Origin: Calliopum simillimum | Lineage: Eukaryota; Arthropoda; Insecta; Diptera; Lauxaniidae | Direction of reading: 5' to 3' | DNA: 64,000 nt | Assembly: GCA_951812925.1 (NCBI GenBank) | Contig: OX638370.1 | Coordinates: 40,055,948-40,119,947 of the forward strand | Shown here: positions 54,435 through 64,000 of the stretch, piece by piece | Position numbering within the stretch: the first letter of the stretch is position 1 | Layout of the letters: each line of letters opens with the position of its first letter | Translations under genes and position numbers: made by a program | The notes under the pieces: generated by a model | The model's input: the letters and a program-made list of their open reading frames with translations, nothing else | Databases searched by the model: none | What the model was told of the DNA's origin: nothing

Positions 54435-56050
54435 TTTTTAAGTCTTGTTGGGAAAAATTTTTATGATCGTTTTGGGGGAAAAATTATACTTTTTTTTTTT
54501 TTTGGTGAAAGTTTGCAGTTTTTATCTGGGAGCCCTGAATAAAAAAGACAAGTACATAAAAGAACTACATCTGTCAAAAGGCGCAGAATTTTTCTTGGGT
54601 GTGTATCGTTGAATTTTTGTGCATTTATTATAAACTTAAATAAATTATTTAAAATATCATAAATTTAATACAAGTGCTGGTAAATTTTCATTTAAAATAC
54701 TAACAAAATGTTAAAAATTTATTTTCTTATTGCGAAATCGGGCTTTGTTAATATTCTTTTTAAAATTCATTGCAAAACCTGTTCATCTGATAAATACTAA
54801 AAACCACAAATTTTTTTATTAAGTTGAAAAATATACACATATTTTAACAATTTGCATCTTGTTCAAGGCTTTTAAATGAATTCGGTAGAATTCTTTATTC
54901 AAATTGCGCATAACACTTCAATTTATTTTCCCGGGGCAAACATGAGACTTCATGAGACTTTGCTTGGCTGGTCAAGTACAAATAAAAGAGGAAGAGATAT
55001 TAAATTTTCTATTGCCGCCACCCCCCTGTGCTACTTATGTAGTCTGTAGTCATGACCAAGGTTGTGGTGTTGAAAGATTAATGATTAATCGATTTAACTA
55101 GAAACACGCGTATTAAAACAAATCTTCAGTATTCAAATTAGACAATGGGGTGTGATGGGGGGAATGGAATAGTGGCGCGGTTTAAAATAAAAAAAGGCAT
55201 TAATGCAATTTTAAATTGGACTCTGAAGTGTTGTTTTGTTGAGTGGTTTAAATTTAGCATTGACATCAATTTGCTGAGTTTCGATTTGTGCTGAGCGAAG
55301 GCAAAGTTTGCTGGATTGCAATTCTGGTGCTAAACGTATGTAAGAACGTCACCTAGGAAAGGGAACTCTAAGCATTGAGAAAGTCACATTAGCTTAAATT
55401 TTTGTTGATTTACTTCTTAAGTGGACTTAAAATCAAAAAAATTTGTGAAATTATAGATGACAAATATATCTATCGGATTATGGTCAAAAAAAAAAAAAAA
55501 AAAAAACATCCGGCAATGAGACGACGGGTACTCTCGTCTTAAACTTTAAAATATTCAATGCACTGATAAAGTGATCAACATAAATTAGTCACCTAATTAC
55601 CACGGGTGTCGAGAAAATATTTCAACTCTTATATTACATCATTTGAAAAAATTTTATTTATCGGCATTTCCAAAAATTTAAATCATCATATCTCTGAAAC
55701 TATAAGTACCAAAGCACCAAGACAATAGGAAAAAAATGTCCCGTCCGACCCTGACTAAAATTAAATTATAAAAAAAGTATAAATCATTTTTGGGTAAAAT
55801 CGGAACAATTTTAAAGAGACATCAATGCACAACATTCTAAAATTAGCCACATTGAAATATTGCCACAGGTTTCCCTAAAATCGTCGTTTGAATTGTTGGC
55901 CACGAAAACCAATTCTGTTTTTGTCAAACTAAGCACCAATTATAGGGCTAATTAAGAGCTATAAGTTAAGCCTGTTAAAATAAAAATCCATTTTTTTTTT
56001 GACTTTTTTTTATTTCAAATGTGTTCGACGGTCACGTGCAACAACATGGA
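54435..56050. other. Non-coding stretch
   Basis: No gene supported. A pure A24-type homopolymer lies at 55487-55506. This interval and those to its right probably belong to the upstream region or 5' introns of the G gamma 1 gene. Confidence 0.45.
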
Positions 56051-56059
56051 AATGCCTAT

Positions 56060-56560
56060 TCCAAGGTTCATAAAACCCATACCAATCGATAGAGAATTTT
56101 CCCCTGAACAACATATCAAAATGGGTCCTCGCAATTTTTCCGGGAAACTATGTAAATGGGGGTTTTCACGCAAAAAAATTTTGATGTTTCCAATTTTAGT
56201 AATATTTGATTATGTTATACCTATGTATATACAAACGAGTATGTCCTCGTTCCAGTTACAAAATATTTTTCCAGTATAAAGTCTGGTTAACGAGCTAAAG
56301 GGCTTTAAAATTTGAGTAATCTGCAAATCAAACCAGACATTATATTGGAAAAATATTTTGTATTAGGATTGAGAACATATATAGGTATAACATAATCATA
56401 TATTACTGAAATCGGAAACATCAAAATTTTTTACGTGGTGCTTCTCGTTGAAAACCTCAATTGACAAAATTTCCCGGAAAAGTTGAGAGCACCCATTTTC
56501 ATATGTTGTTCAGGGGAAAATCTCTATCGATTGGTATATGTTTTATGAACCTTTGAATTA
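56060..56560. repeat. Fold-back element with ~230-bp arms
   Basis: The left arm (about 56063-56290; GGTTCATAAAACCCATACCAATCG, GAACAACATATCAAAATGG) is the imperfect inverse of the right arm (about 56335-56560). An 86-codon frame on the left arm (56019-56279) is a shadow of this repeat. Confidence 0.75.
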
Positions 56561-57093
56561 GTGCAAGCTTCACATTTTATTTGACTGGCTCAAAATCACC
56601 AAGGTGAGAAATTTGCTTCGGAAGCAAATAAATTACTAAAACCATAATTTTATTGAGTAAATGAATATAACAAAACATTAAAATTGTTTTGTTTTACTTG
56701 TACATTGCATTATATATGCTAAAAGTCAATTATATTCGATATTATTTGATAATATGTATATGCAAGGAAAATCATTTCGGGAACGCGTCCCAAAGTGTGA
56801 AATTCAAAATCAAACTTCAAAAACTCATATCAATATACCAATATTAAACAGATCAAGTAACCTATTAAGAGCATTTTTTATCAAAGAATTACATTTTGGG
56901 GTCTTTATTAAAAAAAAACTTTGTTTTCGAATAGAAATATGCTAAAATATGTTGTCCAAAAGTTTGTGCGTCAATTCAGGGAATGCAGTTGTTATTTATC
57001 AAATACTATTTAAAATAAACGCATACGTCATTTGACCCACTGCAAGAGTGTTTTTTGGCAAATAAGTTATTTTTCATTGGAAATTATTATGTT
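56561..57093. other. Non-coding spacer
   Basis: AT-rich; nothing recognised. Confidence 0.5.
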
Positions 57094-57347
57094 CAGGCCT
57101 GTTCCGTAATCCACGTGGTGAGTCACACGATAAAAAGTATAAGAATCTTTTTTGTGGAGAATTACAGGTTCTACAAATAATATTCATTTGTTACAAATAA
57201 TATTCATTTGTTACTTTTTCGTTAATGTCAATCAATGTTATTTGTAGAACCTGTAATTCCCAATAAAAAAGATACTAAAATTTTTTTCATCAAAAAGCCT
57301 TCTACGTGAAAAGTAATTGAAACCACGCGGATTACGGGACAGGCCTG
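57094..57347. mobile_element. Palindromic MITE, family 1, copy 2 (CAGGCCTGTTC ends)
   Basis: Same termini and internal words as 42801-43176 (GTGAGTCACACGATAAAAAGTAT; TTACAGGTTCTACAAATAA). It is shorter because part of the left terminal segment is missing and a 24-base internal piece is duplicated. Confidence 0.8.
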
Positions 57348-57735
57348 TTTAATTCATAATTTATAGAGCTTACATCAATAGGGCGTCATTCCGGGATGGC
57401 CTATATTTTCTTGAAATGATGGAAAAATCGTCATTCCGGGATCAATTTTAAGTATTTTTGGTCATTTCATGAGCTTGTTAAAAACGTTCCCAAAATGATT
57501 ATTTTTAGTGAAATCTCTGATAAAAAGCGATATAGCACAGAAAATAATGCATTCTGTGCTTGCACCATTAAATGGTTGATAAAACACAGATTCAGCGACA
57601 ATATAAGCTACTTAACATGATAACTGCTTGTAATTTATTCCGCCATAAAATCAATCTTAAGATTTGTACCTTCGTGATTTTGAGCCATATATGTATGTAT
57701 TTAAAAAAAATTAAGAAAATCAGTCGGGTGCTTTT

Positions 57736-58240
57736 TCGCTGATTGATTTTAGTCAACACTAACCTGAAAAAACTAAAATCGATAAGAAGAAACACAAATA
57801 GTAATTTTAAACTAACTTTTTTTATGCAAAAATCAAATCTGCACCTCGTTTCTGTAAAAAAATCGGCAAGATACGGATTTGTTTGACAGAACACCGTTTC
57901 AATTCTGAATTACCGATTTCGTGACAACTAATGTTTCTGTATGTTCAAATAAAATATCGATATGATTCGAAAATGCTTAGAAGAAAAAGATTAGTGCTTC
58001 CAACAACTTTTTGACTATAGTAATAATTACACTGTCTTGTTATATAACCTTAAAAGTAGTCAAAAGTAGCGAAAAACCTTGTATTTTGGATATTTTTAAG
58101 TTAGAATATCTCACATGATCGAGCAATCTCTTTACCAGATGTGAATTTACCATTACAAAGTTAGCTTAAAACGACTGTTCGTGTTCCTTCTTATTGATTT
58201 TAGTTTTTTCAGGTCAGTGTTGCTAATTAACTGAACTAAA
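57736..58240. repeat. Fold-back inverted repeat
   Basis: The segment about 57740-57825 (ACACTAACCTGAAAAAACTAAAATCGATAAGAAG) pairs with about 58155-58235. The interior shows weaker pairing, indicating an old palindromic element. Confidence 0.65.
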
Positions 58241-58599
58241 TTCAGCCCATAACGAAAATTCGATTTAAAAATAAAAGCGCCCGAGCGATTTATGTGTTTA
58301 GTCGTCATACGTGTTATTTAATTCTTTAGTTCTTTTTGTTTTGTATATTCGGAGGAAGGAAAAGTTCGCTAAGTTGGTTAGAAGAAAAGCAGGAAAAATA
58401 TTTTTGATTATTTAATTTTAATCTTCTTACTTCTTTACCGGCTCTACATAATCGTCAATCATTTAAATACATTTTTTTTTGCCCGTAGATTATCTTATTA
58501 AAACATTCCTCAAAATCTGTGTTTTTGAAGCTAATAGTTTTCTGAATTAACTGCATTAATTATCTCTGCATTTCTACCCCTTCAATTTTTTTTTTTTGT

Positions 58600-59000
58600 T
58601 TTTGAAATAACCAAAAAACATAAGGCGCCAGATCCGGAGATGCTTAATGTTTCTCATAAAGAATTTTTTTTTGGATAGAAATAAAGAAATATAAAGAAAC
58701 CGATAGGTAGTTTTCCAAAAGCCAAAAGACTTTATTTCTCAATGTTATGTGGTTTACAAAAAGAAAATAACGCCAGAAATTTTTTTCCAAATAAAGCCAA
58801 AATTAACTAGGAAAAAAATTTTTGGCTTAATTTCCAAAAAATTTGCTTAGCGTTATTTCCTAGCCGTTATTTCCTATGGCAGGATTTCCTATATAATTTT
58901 TGGCTTTATTTCCAGAAAAAAATTTAAACAACGCCAGGATTTTGTATGGAGATTTTCCGGTTTTATTTGCAAAAAATTTTCTGGCATGCTTTCCGGGAAC
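58600..59000. repeat. Local repeat cluster with GGAAATAAAGCC/TTTCC words
   Basis: Short motifs such as TTTTGGCTTTATTTCC and its inverse recur several times. No coding content. Nature unknown. Confidence 0.4.
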
Positions 59001-59312
59001 TACTTAGTTTTGCAACCTATAATTTAAGCCTTAACAATTTAAAGCCAACATCCGAGTTAACTCATAAAAACCTTGAGACAATTTTTACTTATTAAAGAAT
59101 TTTGTGCTCAAGTGCGCTAGAGAGAATAAATTTGCATTTATTTAATTTTCATCACATTTTGATTATCATGAAGATTTTTTGCACTAATATATATCTTACT
59201 TTGCTTGTCACATATGTATGAGTAATTTTTTTGTTTTTGTAAATACATAAATTCTTCTCAAGGCATTAAAGTCTTTTTCGCTTTTTTTCTTGAATTTTTT
59301 TGGTTTTTACAG

Positions 59313-59575
59313 CAATCAAAATTACCACCACAACGTACAATTTTTCACAATATCACCATAAACCTAAACATCCCACTGTCACAAATATAAAAAAAAAAAA
59401 GAAAAAATCACTACTACCACAACCACCAAAACCACCACCTCCACTACCACCACCATCATCAACAACAACGTAGTTCCTAAGCTTTTGTCAAAATCTTAAT
59501 TGCTTATTTAATCAAATCAAACGCGTTCTATCGCAAAAAACTCTCTTAATCATAGGCCTATCAGAGACAGCCGTT
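59313..59575 (+). other. Probable 5' UTR exon sequence of G gamma 1
   Basis: A strong acceptor (TTTTTTTGGTTTTTACAG, ending 59312) is followed by CAA/ACC-rich sequence typical of fly 5' UTRs and leads without ATG-rich noise to the start at 59576. The upstream non-coding exon was not identified. Confidence 0.5.
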
Positions 59576-59788
59576 ATGGACGTAATGTCATCCTCATTGC
59601 AACAACAACGTATTGTCGTCGATCAGTTGCGTCGCGAAGCTGCGATCGAACGTCAAACTGTATCGGAATCATGCGCTAAAATGATGAAATATATAACAGA
59701 GCACGAACAGGAGGATTATCTATTGACTGGTTTCTCCAGTCAAAAGGTAAATCCGTTCCGTGAGAAATCATCATGCACTGTGCTTTAA
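59576..59788 (+). CDS. Ggamma1: G-protein subunit gamma 1, complete
   Basis: The gamma subunit pairs tightly with G-beta, and the dimer is anchored to the inner face of the plasma membrane for signalling from heptahelical receptors. The 70-residue protein is complete in one exon. An N-terminal helix (QQQRIVVDQLRREAAIERQT) forms the coiled coil with G-beta. ESCAKMMKYITEHEQEDYLL and the NPF motif (VNPFREK) are characteristic of fly G gamma 1. The C-terminus CTVL is a CaaX box; the final Leu predicts geranylgeranylation. ATG 59576 is the only sensible start (MDVMSSSLQQQR matches the known fly protein). The stop is at 59786-59788. Confidence 0.97.
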   Translation: MDVMSSSLQQQRIVVDQLRREAAIERQTVSESCAKMMKYITEHEQEDYLLTGFSSQKVNPFREKSSCTVL

Positions 59789-60500
59789 AGAAACAACATA
59801 ACAATGAAAAATGCATTAAAAAAAGCAACGAAGAAATGGGAGGAGTGGAAGTATTGGAAGTATTGGCTAAATTAATTGGAGAATTGAAGAAGTTTTGTTC
59901 CGAAGCTGGAAAATTAAATACATATTGAAGTAATGGCACACACACAAACACACGGACATAAAACCAAAACAATAAAATGTTTAAATACAATTTATATGAG
60001 AAAAACGATAACCACAACAAAAGTAAGACCACCAATAAAATAAACGGATGCAAAATGAAAACCGAACAAATAAAAATATTTAATTCAAAATTAAACCGCA
60101 AATTTATCTACATACATTTGAAATGTTAAATTATACAGCAACAATTACAATACAATAAAATAGAAAACTACATAATTAAACAGAAACAACAAGAACTTTT
60201 ACATATGCACGTTAGCATTTGAATTTTGCTGCAATATTTAGAGAGCAACAATAATTACATACATATGTATATCCAAAAAAACAAAAGATTTTCGCAACAT
60301 AGATACAATTTATATGCAAGGAATATACTTCAATGTAACCATAGGGTAACATATATATACTTCTTATATCGAAATATCAAAATCAGCAGCAAAACTCATT
60401 AAATTATTAAAAAAATGTACCATAAAATACTTATACATATATTATATACATTTATTTAACTATAAAAATCTCAAATAAATTAATTACTAAATAAATAAAG
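59789..60500 (+). other. Ggamma1 3' UTR region
   Basis: A-rich trailer with several AATAAA signals (first at 59971-59976, others near 60036 and 60155). Which is used cannot be told from sequence. Confidence 0.5.
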
Positions 60501-63500
60501 CAAAACTAAACAAACACTCCAACAAACAACAAAACTGATGAAATTATATTCTTATTACAAGAAAAGAGAAAAAAATGCAGAAAAGTAGAAAAAAAGAATT
60601 CAAACAAAATCGTATATTCTTATAAAAGAAATACCAAAAAAACAAAAAAAAAAAAAAAAAAAAAAAGTATATGCATATACTATATATATTGAGCGAATAT
60701 TTGTTAAAACTATAACTTAAACAGTAAAAGAAATACTTTATATACATATACTCTATATTAAAAATTATATCAGTAAAAACAAAAAGTTATCGAAAAATGT
60801 TATCGCAAGTAAAAGAGCAAATATTATTAATCAAAACTTTAAAACTTAAACAGTATTTAATTCTTTAATTTTTAAATAATAAACAAGCAAAACTATATTG
60901 AGAGCAAATACCAAAGAAAGCTTTACATAGCTTAGTGCAAAATAATGTAATTAAATACATAGTAAAAAGAGTAAAAACAAAAGCTTAATAGCAATAATAC
61001 TTAGATTTTTCTTCATTATAATTAATATGCATTTTCTTCACTGTTATCAAAAATCGCGCTTATATTAGTAAATTAATTTTACTTTTTGAATATGACCTTA
61101 ATTTTATACAAGAAAAATGACTGCGTTTGTAGAAGTTTAGATTTTTTTACATGTACGCTAAAAAGTTGCCTAAAAAGGATATGTTAATTTCTATAGCAAA
61201 TGATTAACAAACATTTAAGAGTCTTTGCTAATAAGACTTTTTTATGTTTCTTAAAGTATGCGTTAATAATTATAAATGTTATTAAGAGGTTTTTCGAATT
61301 ATTGACAAAAAAAAGTTGGATAAAAAATTCCATTAAAAGTTTGCAATTGTAATTTTGAAACCATAGATTTTTATAAAATACTTCTTTGAATTCGAGTATA
61401 GGTACACAGCTTCCAAATGTACAATAGTACATTTTCGGTTTTACCTTGTGTTTTGAAACAACACCAAATATGACTTTTACCTAAAAACCTATTCTTCCAT
61501 TTACAGTTTATATGTTCGACTGCTTGAGGTGATTTTTCTGTCGCACTGTAGTTACTACAGCTTATTTATATTAAACTTTTACAAAATAATGTTGTCTGAA
61601 TTAACTGTATAAAATTCGATTTACATAAATTTTAAAATATTGTAGTGGTGCAAAATTAATTTATAATTTTGATCATCAGAAAAGTGTCATTCTTAAAATG
61701 CACTCCATAAATTTTGTTAAAAAAAAATACTCGACAAAAACATGTACAAATTTTTGTGCTTATTCTAAAGTTGCCTACAAGGAAATGGCAAACATTCCAA
61801 TATGAATTGAAACAGCATTTTGTGAATATAGTAATTTTTCCTAAATAACGCATTTCTTTTTTTTTGCACTGCAGGGTTAAACATTTTAACTCATTGCTTT
61901 GAGAATGTGCTTTAGAACTTTCCGCGGTATCCTTTCTGAACTTCGTTTTAAGAATGTATTTGAAAACATTACCAAACGTGGCTTTGAAAATGCATGTTCT
62001 ATGTGCATTGAAGCCAATCGGACAAGTTTATATTTGAGATAAGTTCTTCATGCATTTCTTTTAGCTTTCGAAAGAAACAACGTGAAAGCAATGGTTTTAC
62101 AACCTTCCCTTAAAAGAGCTATTCGATATATTCCTTTAAGCTTCCAAAATAAAATTTATAGGAATATTCCACATTTTTTTTTTTTTATTTCGAAGCATAC
62201 ACGATTTTCTTGAAGGTATCAGTAAAAGTTTTCTTTATAATGTAAGCAAAATCTTTTGACGAAAATTTCCTGTTGTCAAAAAATTCACTTTATCATTAAT
62301 TTTTGGTTTATTAAGCTTATGGACGTTGCCTTCCATTAGTAGCTTAGCTTCCGCTTTAAAGCAAAAAAATCGATTACAACGAATAGTATAATTTAAAACT
62401 TATACATGTAGCAATTTAAAAACAATAATTTTTCATTGTTATAATTTTTTATAATAAGATTTTTTTTTTATTTTGAGTTACAAGCTAAGTAGCTTAGAAT
62501 GCTACTAGCTGTAGCAGCTAGACTCGATTATTTGTTTTGTTTTACAACCAAGAATATGCAATTTTAAACACAATAGGGAAATAAATTTGTTCCCCACTAA
62601 AATTTGCGCACCTTAGGAATCTCGAATAAGCAATATATAGCATACATACATATATGCATATTAATGATATACTTACTTAGTAGTACATGTACAGTACATG
62701 TCAGAACTATACAAATCCTTTCTACGCACTTTTCGGAACAAATTGCAATAGAAACCATATTCAAATTTCGAATTTTGTTTTGCTGTCGTGAGCAAACAGC
62801 AAAAAATTGTACGAAATCACAGAATAACATCCATAAGAGTTTCTAATAAATTTCAGTTGAAGAAAAGAAAGTTAGTTGGTGTTAAAATTTTACATTCTGC
62901 AGAGTAAATTATAACAGCTGCATTAACTTTACAATTTTTACAAATGCAATCATTTAAACACTTGATAAAAATAATAAATAAATTAAATATATAATGTATT
63001 TGCTTTCCCAAGAGCAATAAGGATTGACATTTTTCGTAGTATTTCTTTTTATAAAAATTGCTTGTAGTTAATATTTATTTTTTTTTGTTTTTAATGCAAC
63101 ATTAAATGATCACTGGAACACAAAACTACACAAGTTTATCATTTCCATCTACTTTTCAACTTTTTTCTTTTAAATATAATAATAAAAATATAATTTTAAG
63201 TTGTCACATTTTTATGCAATTCTCATTTTGTACATACAAAAAATGTTAATTGAATTTCGTAAACAACACGTTCGTAATTAGAATGTAGTAATTATCAACA
63301 AGTACAATATTTATATATCCTTCAATGATGATTCTTCAACAAAACATTCAATTACTACTATATTTGCGAACAAATTTCAAAATAACAGCAAAAAATTATA
63401 TTTAAATATTTAAATAATTTTTTCTTGTAATCGCTTAAAACCAACAAAAACAAAAAAAAAAAAAAAACTTTGAAACTCGTTTGCTTGGATTCAATAAAAT

Positions 63501-64000
63501 TAGATGTGTTCTCTAGTGGAACAAACCAAAACACAAAAAAGCCAAAAAACGAATGAAAGAGGTTTATCCTCGTAATGTGCGTTTTATTCAAACTGGTGGG
63601 TTTGCTATGGGATTGTTTTCAGCATGACATTACATCCTCCAACACGAATTCCTGTCAAAATGTATTAAGGTAAGGTCAGTATTCGCCGGTAAAATTATAG
63701 AATTTAGTGGCATAATGTTTTTATAAGAATATATGGCCCAATGAAATAAAGCCCAAAATTTGATCGATCTATATCTATTGAGCTCCGTTTTCAAACGAAA
63801 TGTAATCAATATTTTATTGCAATAAATAAAATTGGCTACGGGCTTCAATCCGATTACCTGAAACGTAATTCAGATGTGGTGTTCAGTATAGAAACGCAGA
63901 ACACCTTAAGATTAAATTCCGATTTCGATCGGAATTGAGAACATGCCTGATTGCTTAAAATAAAATCGGTATTAAGCAATACTAGCCAAAATTGCCTTCA
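60501..64000. other. AT-rich non-coding stretch to the window end
   Basis: No gene or mobile element recognised. There are long A runs (60641-60666, 63454-63470), TA-rich tracts and a short AGTACATGTACAGTACATGT palindrome near 62681-62700. It may include a distal 3' UTR of Ggamma1. Confidence 0.5.

Noticed and set aside
55487..55506. Poly-A run that might mark a retroposed 3' end
   Set aside because: No upstream coding or SINE-like sequence and no flanking direct repeat were found.
1..64000. CRISPR arrays, bacterial operons or tRNA/rRNA genes
   Set aside because: None present. The repeats are eukaryotic transposon structures, and no cloverleaf with intact A and B boxes was recognised.

Overview
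This is a 64 kb AT-rich piece of a higher (brachyceran) fly genome. The supported host genes are fly-like in protein sequence and splicing, and the spaces between them are packed with dipteran mobile elements. The species cannot be read from the window. The repeat style (helentron/DINE-type elements, short ACATAC/ATGT tracts, CTAAC-tailed retroelement) suggests a non-Drosophila schizophoran fly, such as a tephritid or calyptrate, but that is inference.

Host genes, left to right: the first coding exon of Synaptogyrin (18373-18501, minus), with the rest of the gene beyond the left edge, so 1-18372 is probably its intron 1; a complete three-exon mitochondrial enoyl-CoA hydratase Echs1 (21993-26460, minus); an unrecognised small spliced gene or relic (42350-42578, plus); a decayed P32/C1QBP pseudogene (43249-44066, minus); a FAM8A1-type RDD membrane protein (46022-47074, plus); AIMP1/EMAPII (47674-48537, minus, convergent with FAM8A1); and the complete coding exon of G-protein gamma 1 (59576-59788, plus). 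These are independent housekeeping or signalling genes and form no operon or pathway.

Mobile DNA: 834-4241 is a hAT-type element (8-bp target duplication) with a nearly identical 1.3 kb internal tandem duplication. Helentron/DINE-like elements with ~140-bp central repeats lie at 7311-8043, 12047-13681 (one nested in another) and 16274-17228. A TIR element at 10095-11623 carries a 5'-truncated non-LTR element with a 13-bp duplication. A jockey-type RT fragment sits in Echs1 intron 1. 27188-42136 is a 15 kb Ty3/gypsy LTR retrotransposon on the minus strand with 2.4 kb LTRs and an AGCG target duplication. Its leader is split by a complete 3.07 kb Mutator-like (MULE) element with a 9-bp duplication. 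To the right are two Harbinger-type MITEs (TAA duplications), three TTAA-flanked MITEs, a mariner inside a long inverted-repeat element, and several fold-back palindromes.

The most interesting structures are in the nested LTR/MULE block. The gag-pol junction has a textbook -1 frameshift signal. The leader has tandem extra copies of the tRNA-Lys primer-binding site, each fused to a fragment of the LTR edge. The MULE has ends built from hairpin arrays, a FLYWCH-transposase-RING coding layout, and an intron holding a 60-bp perfect palindrome. The nearly identical LTRs contrast with a nonsense codon and a frameshift in the coding region.
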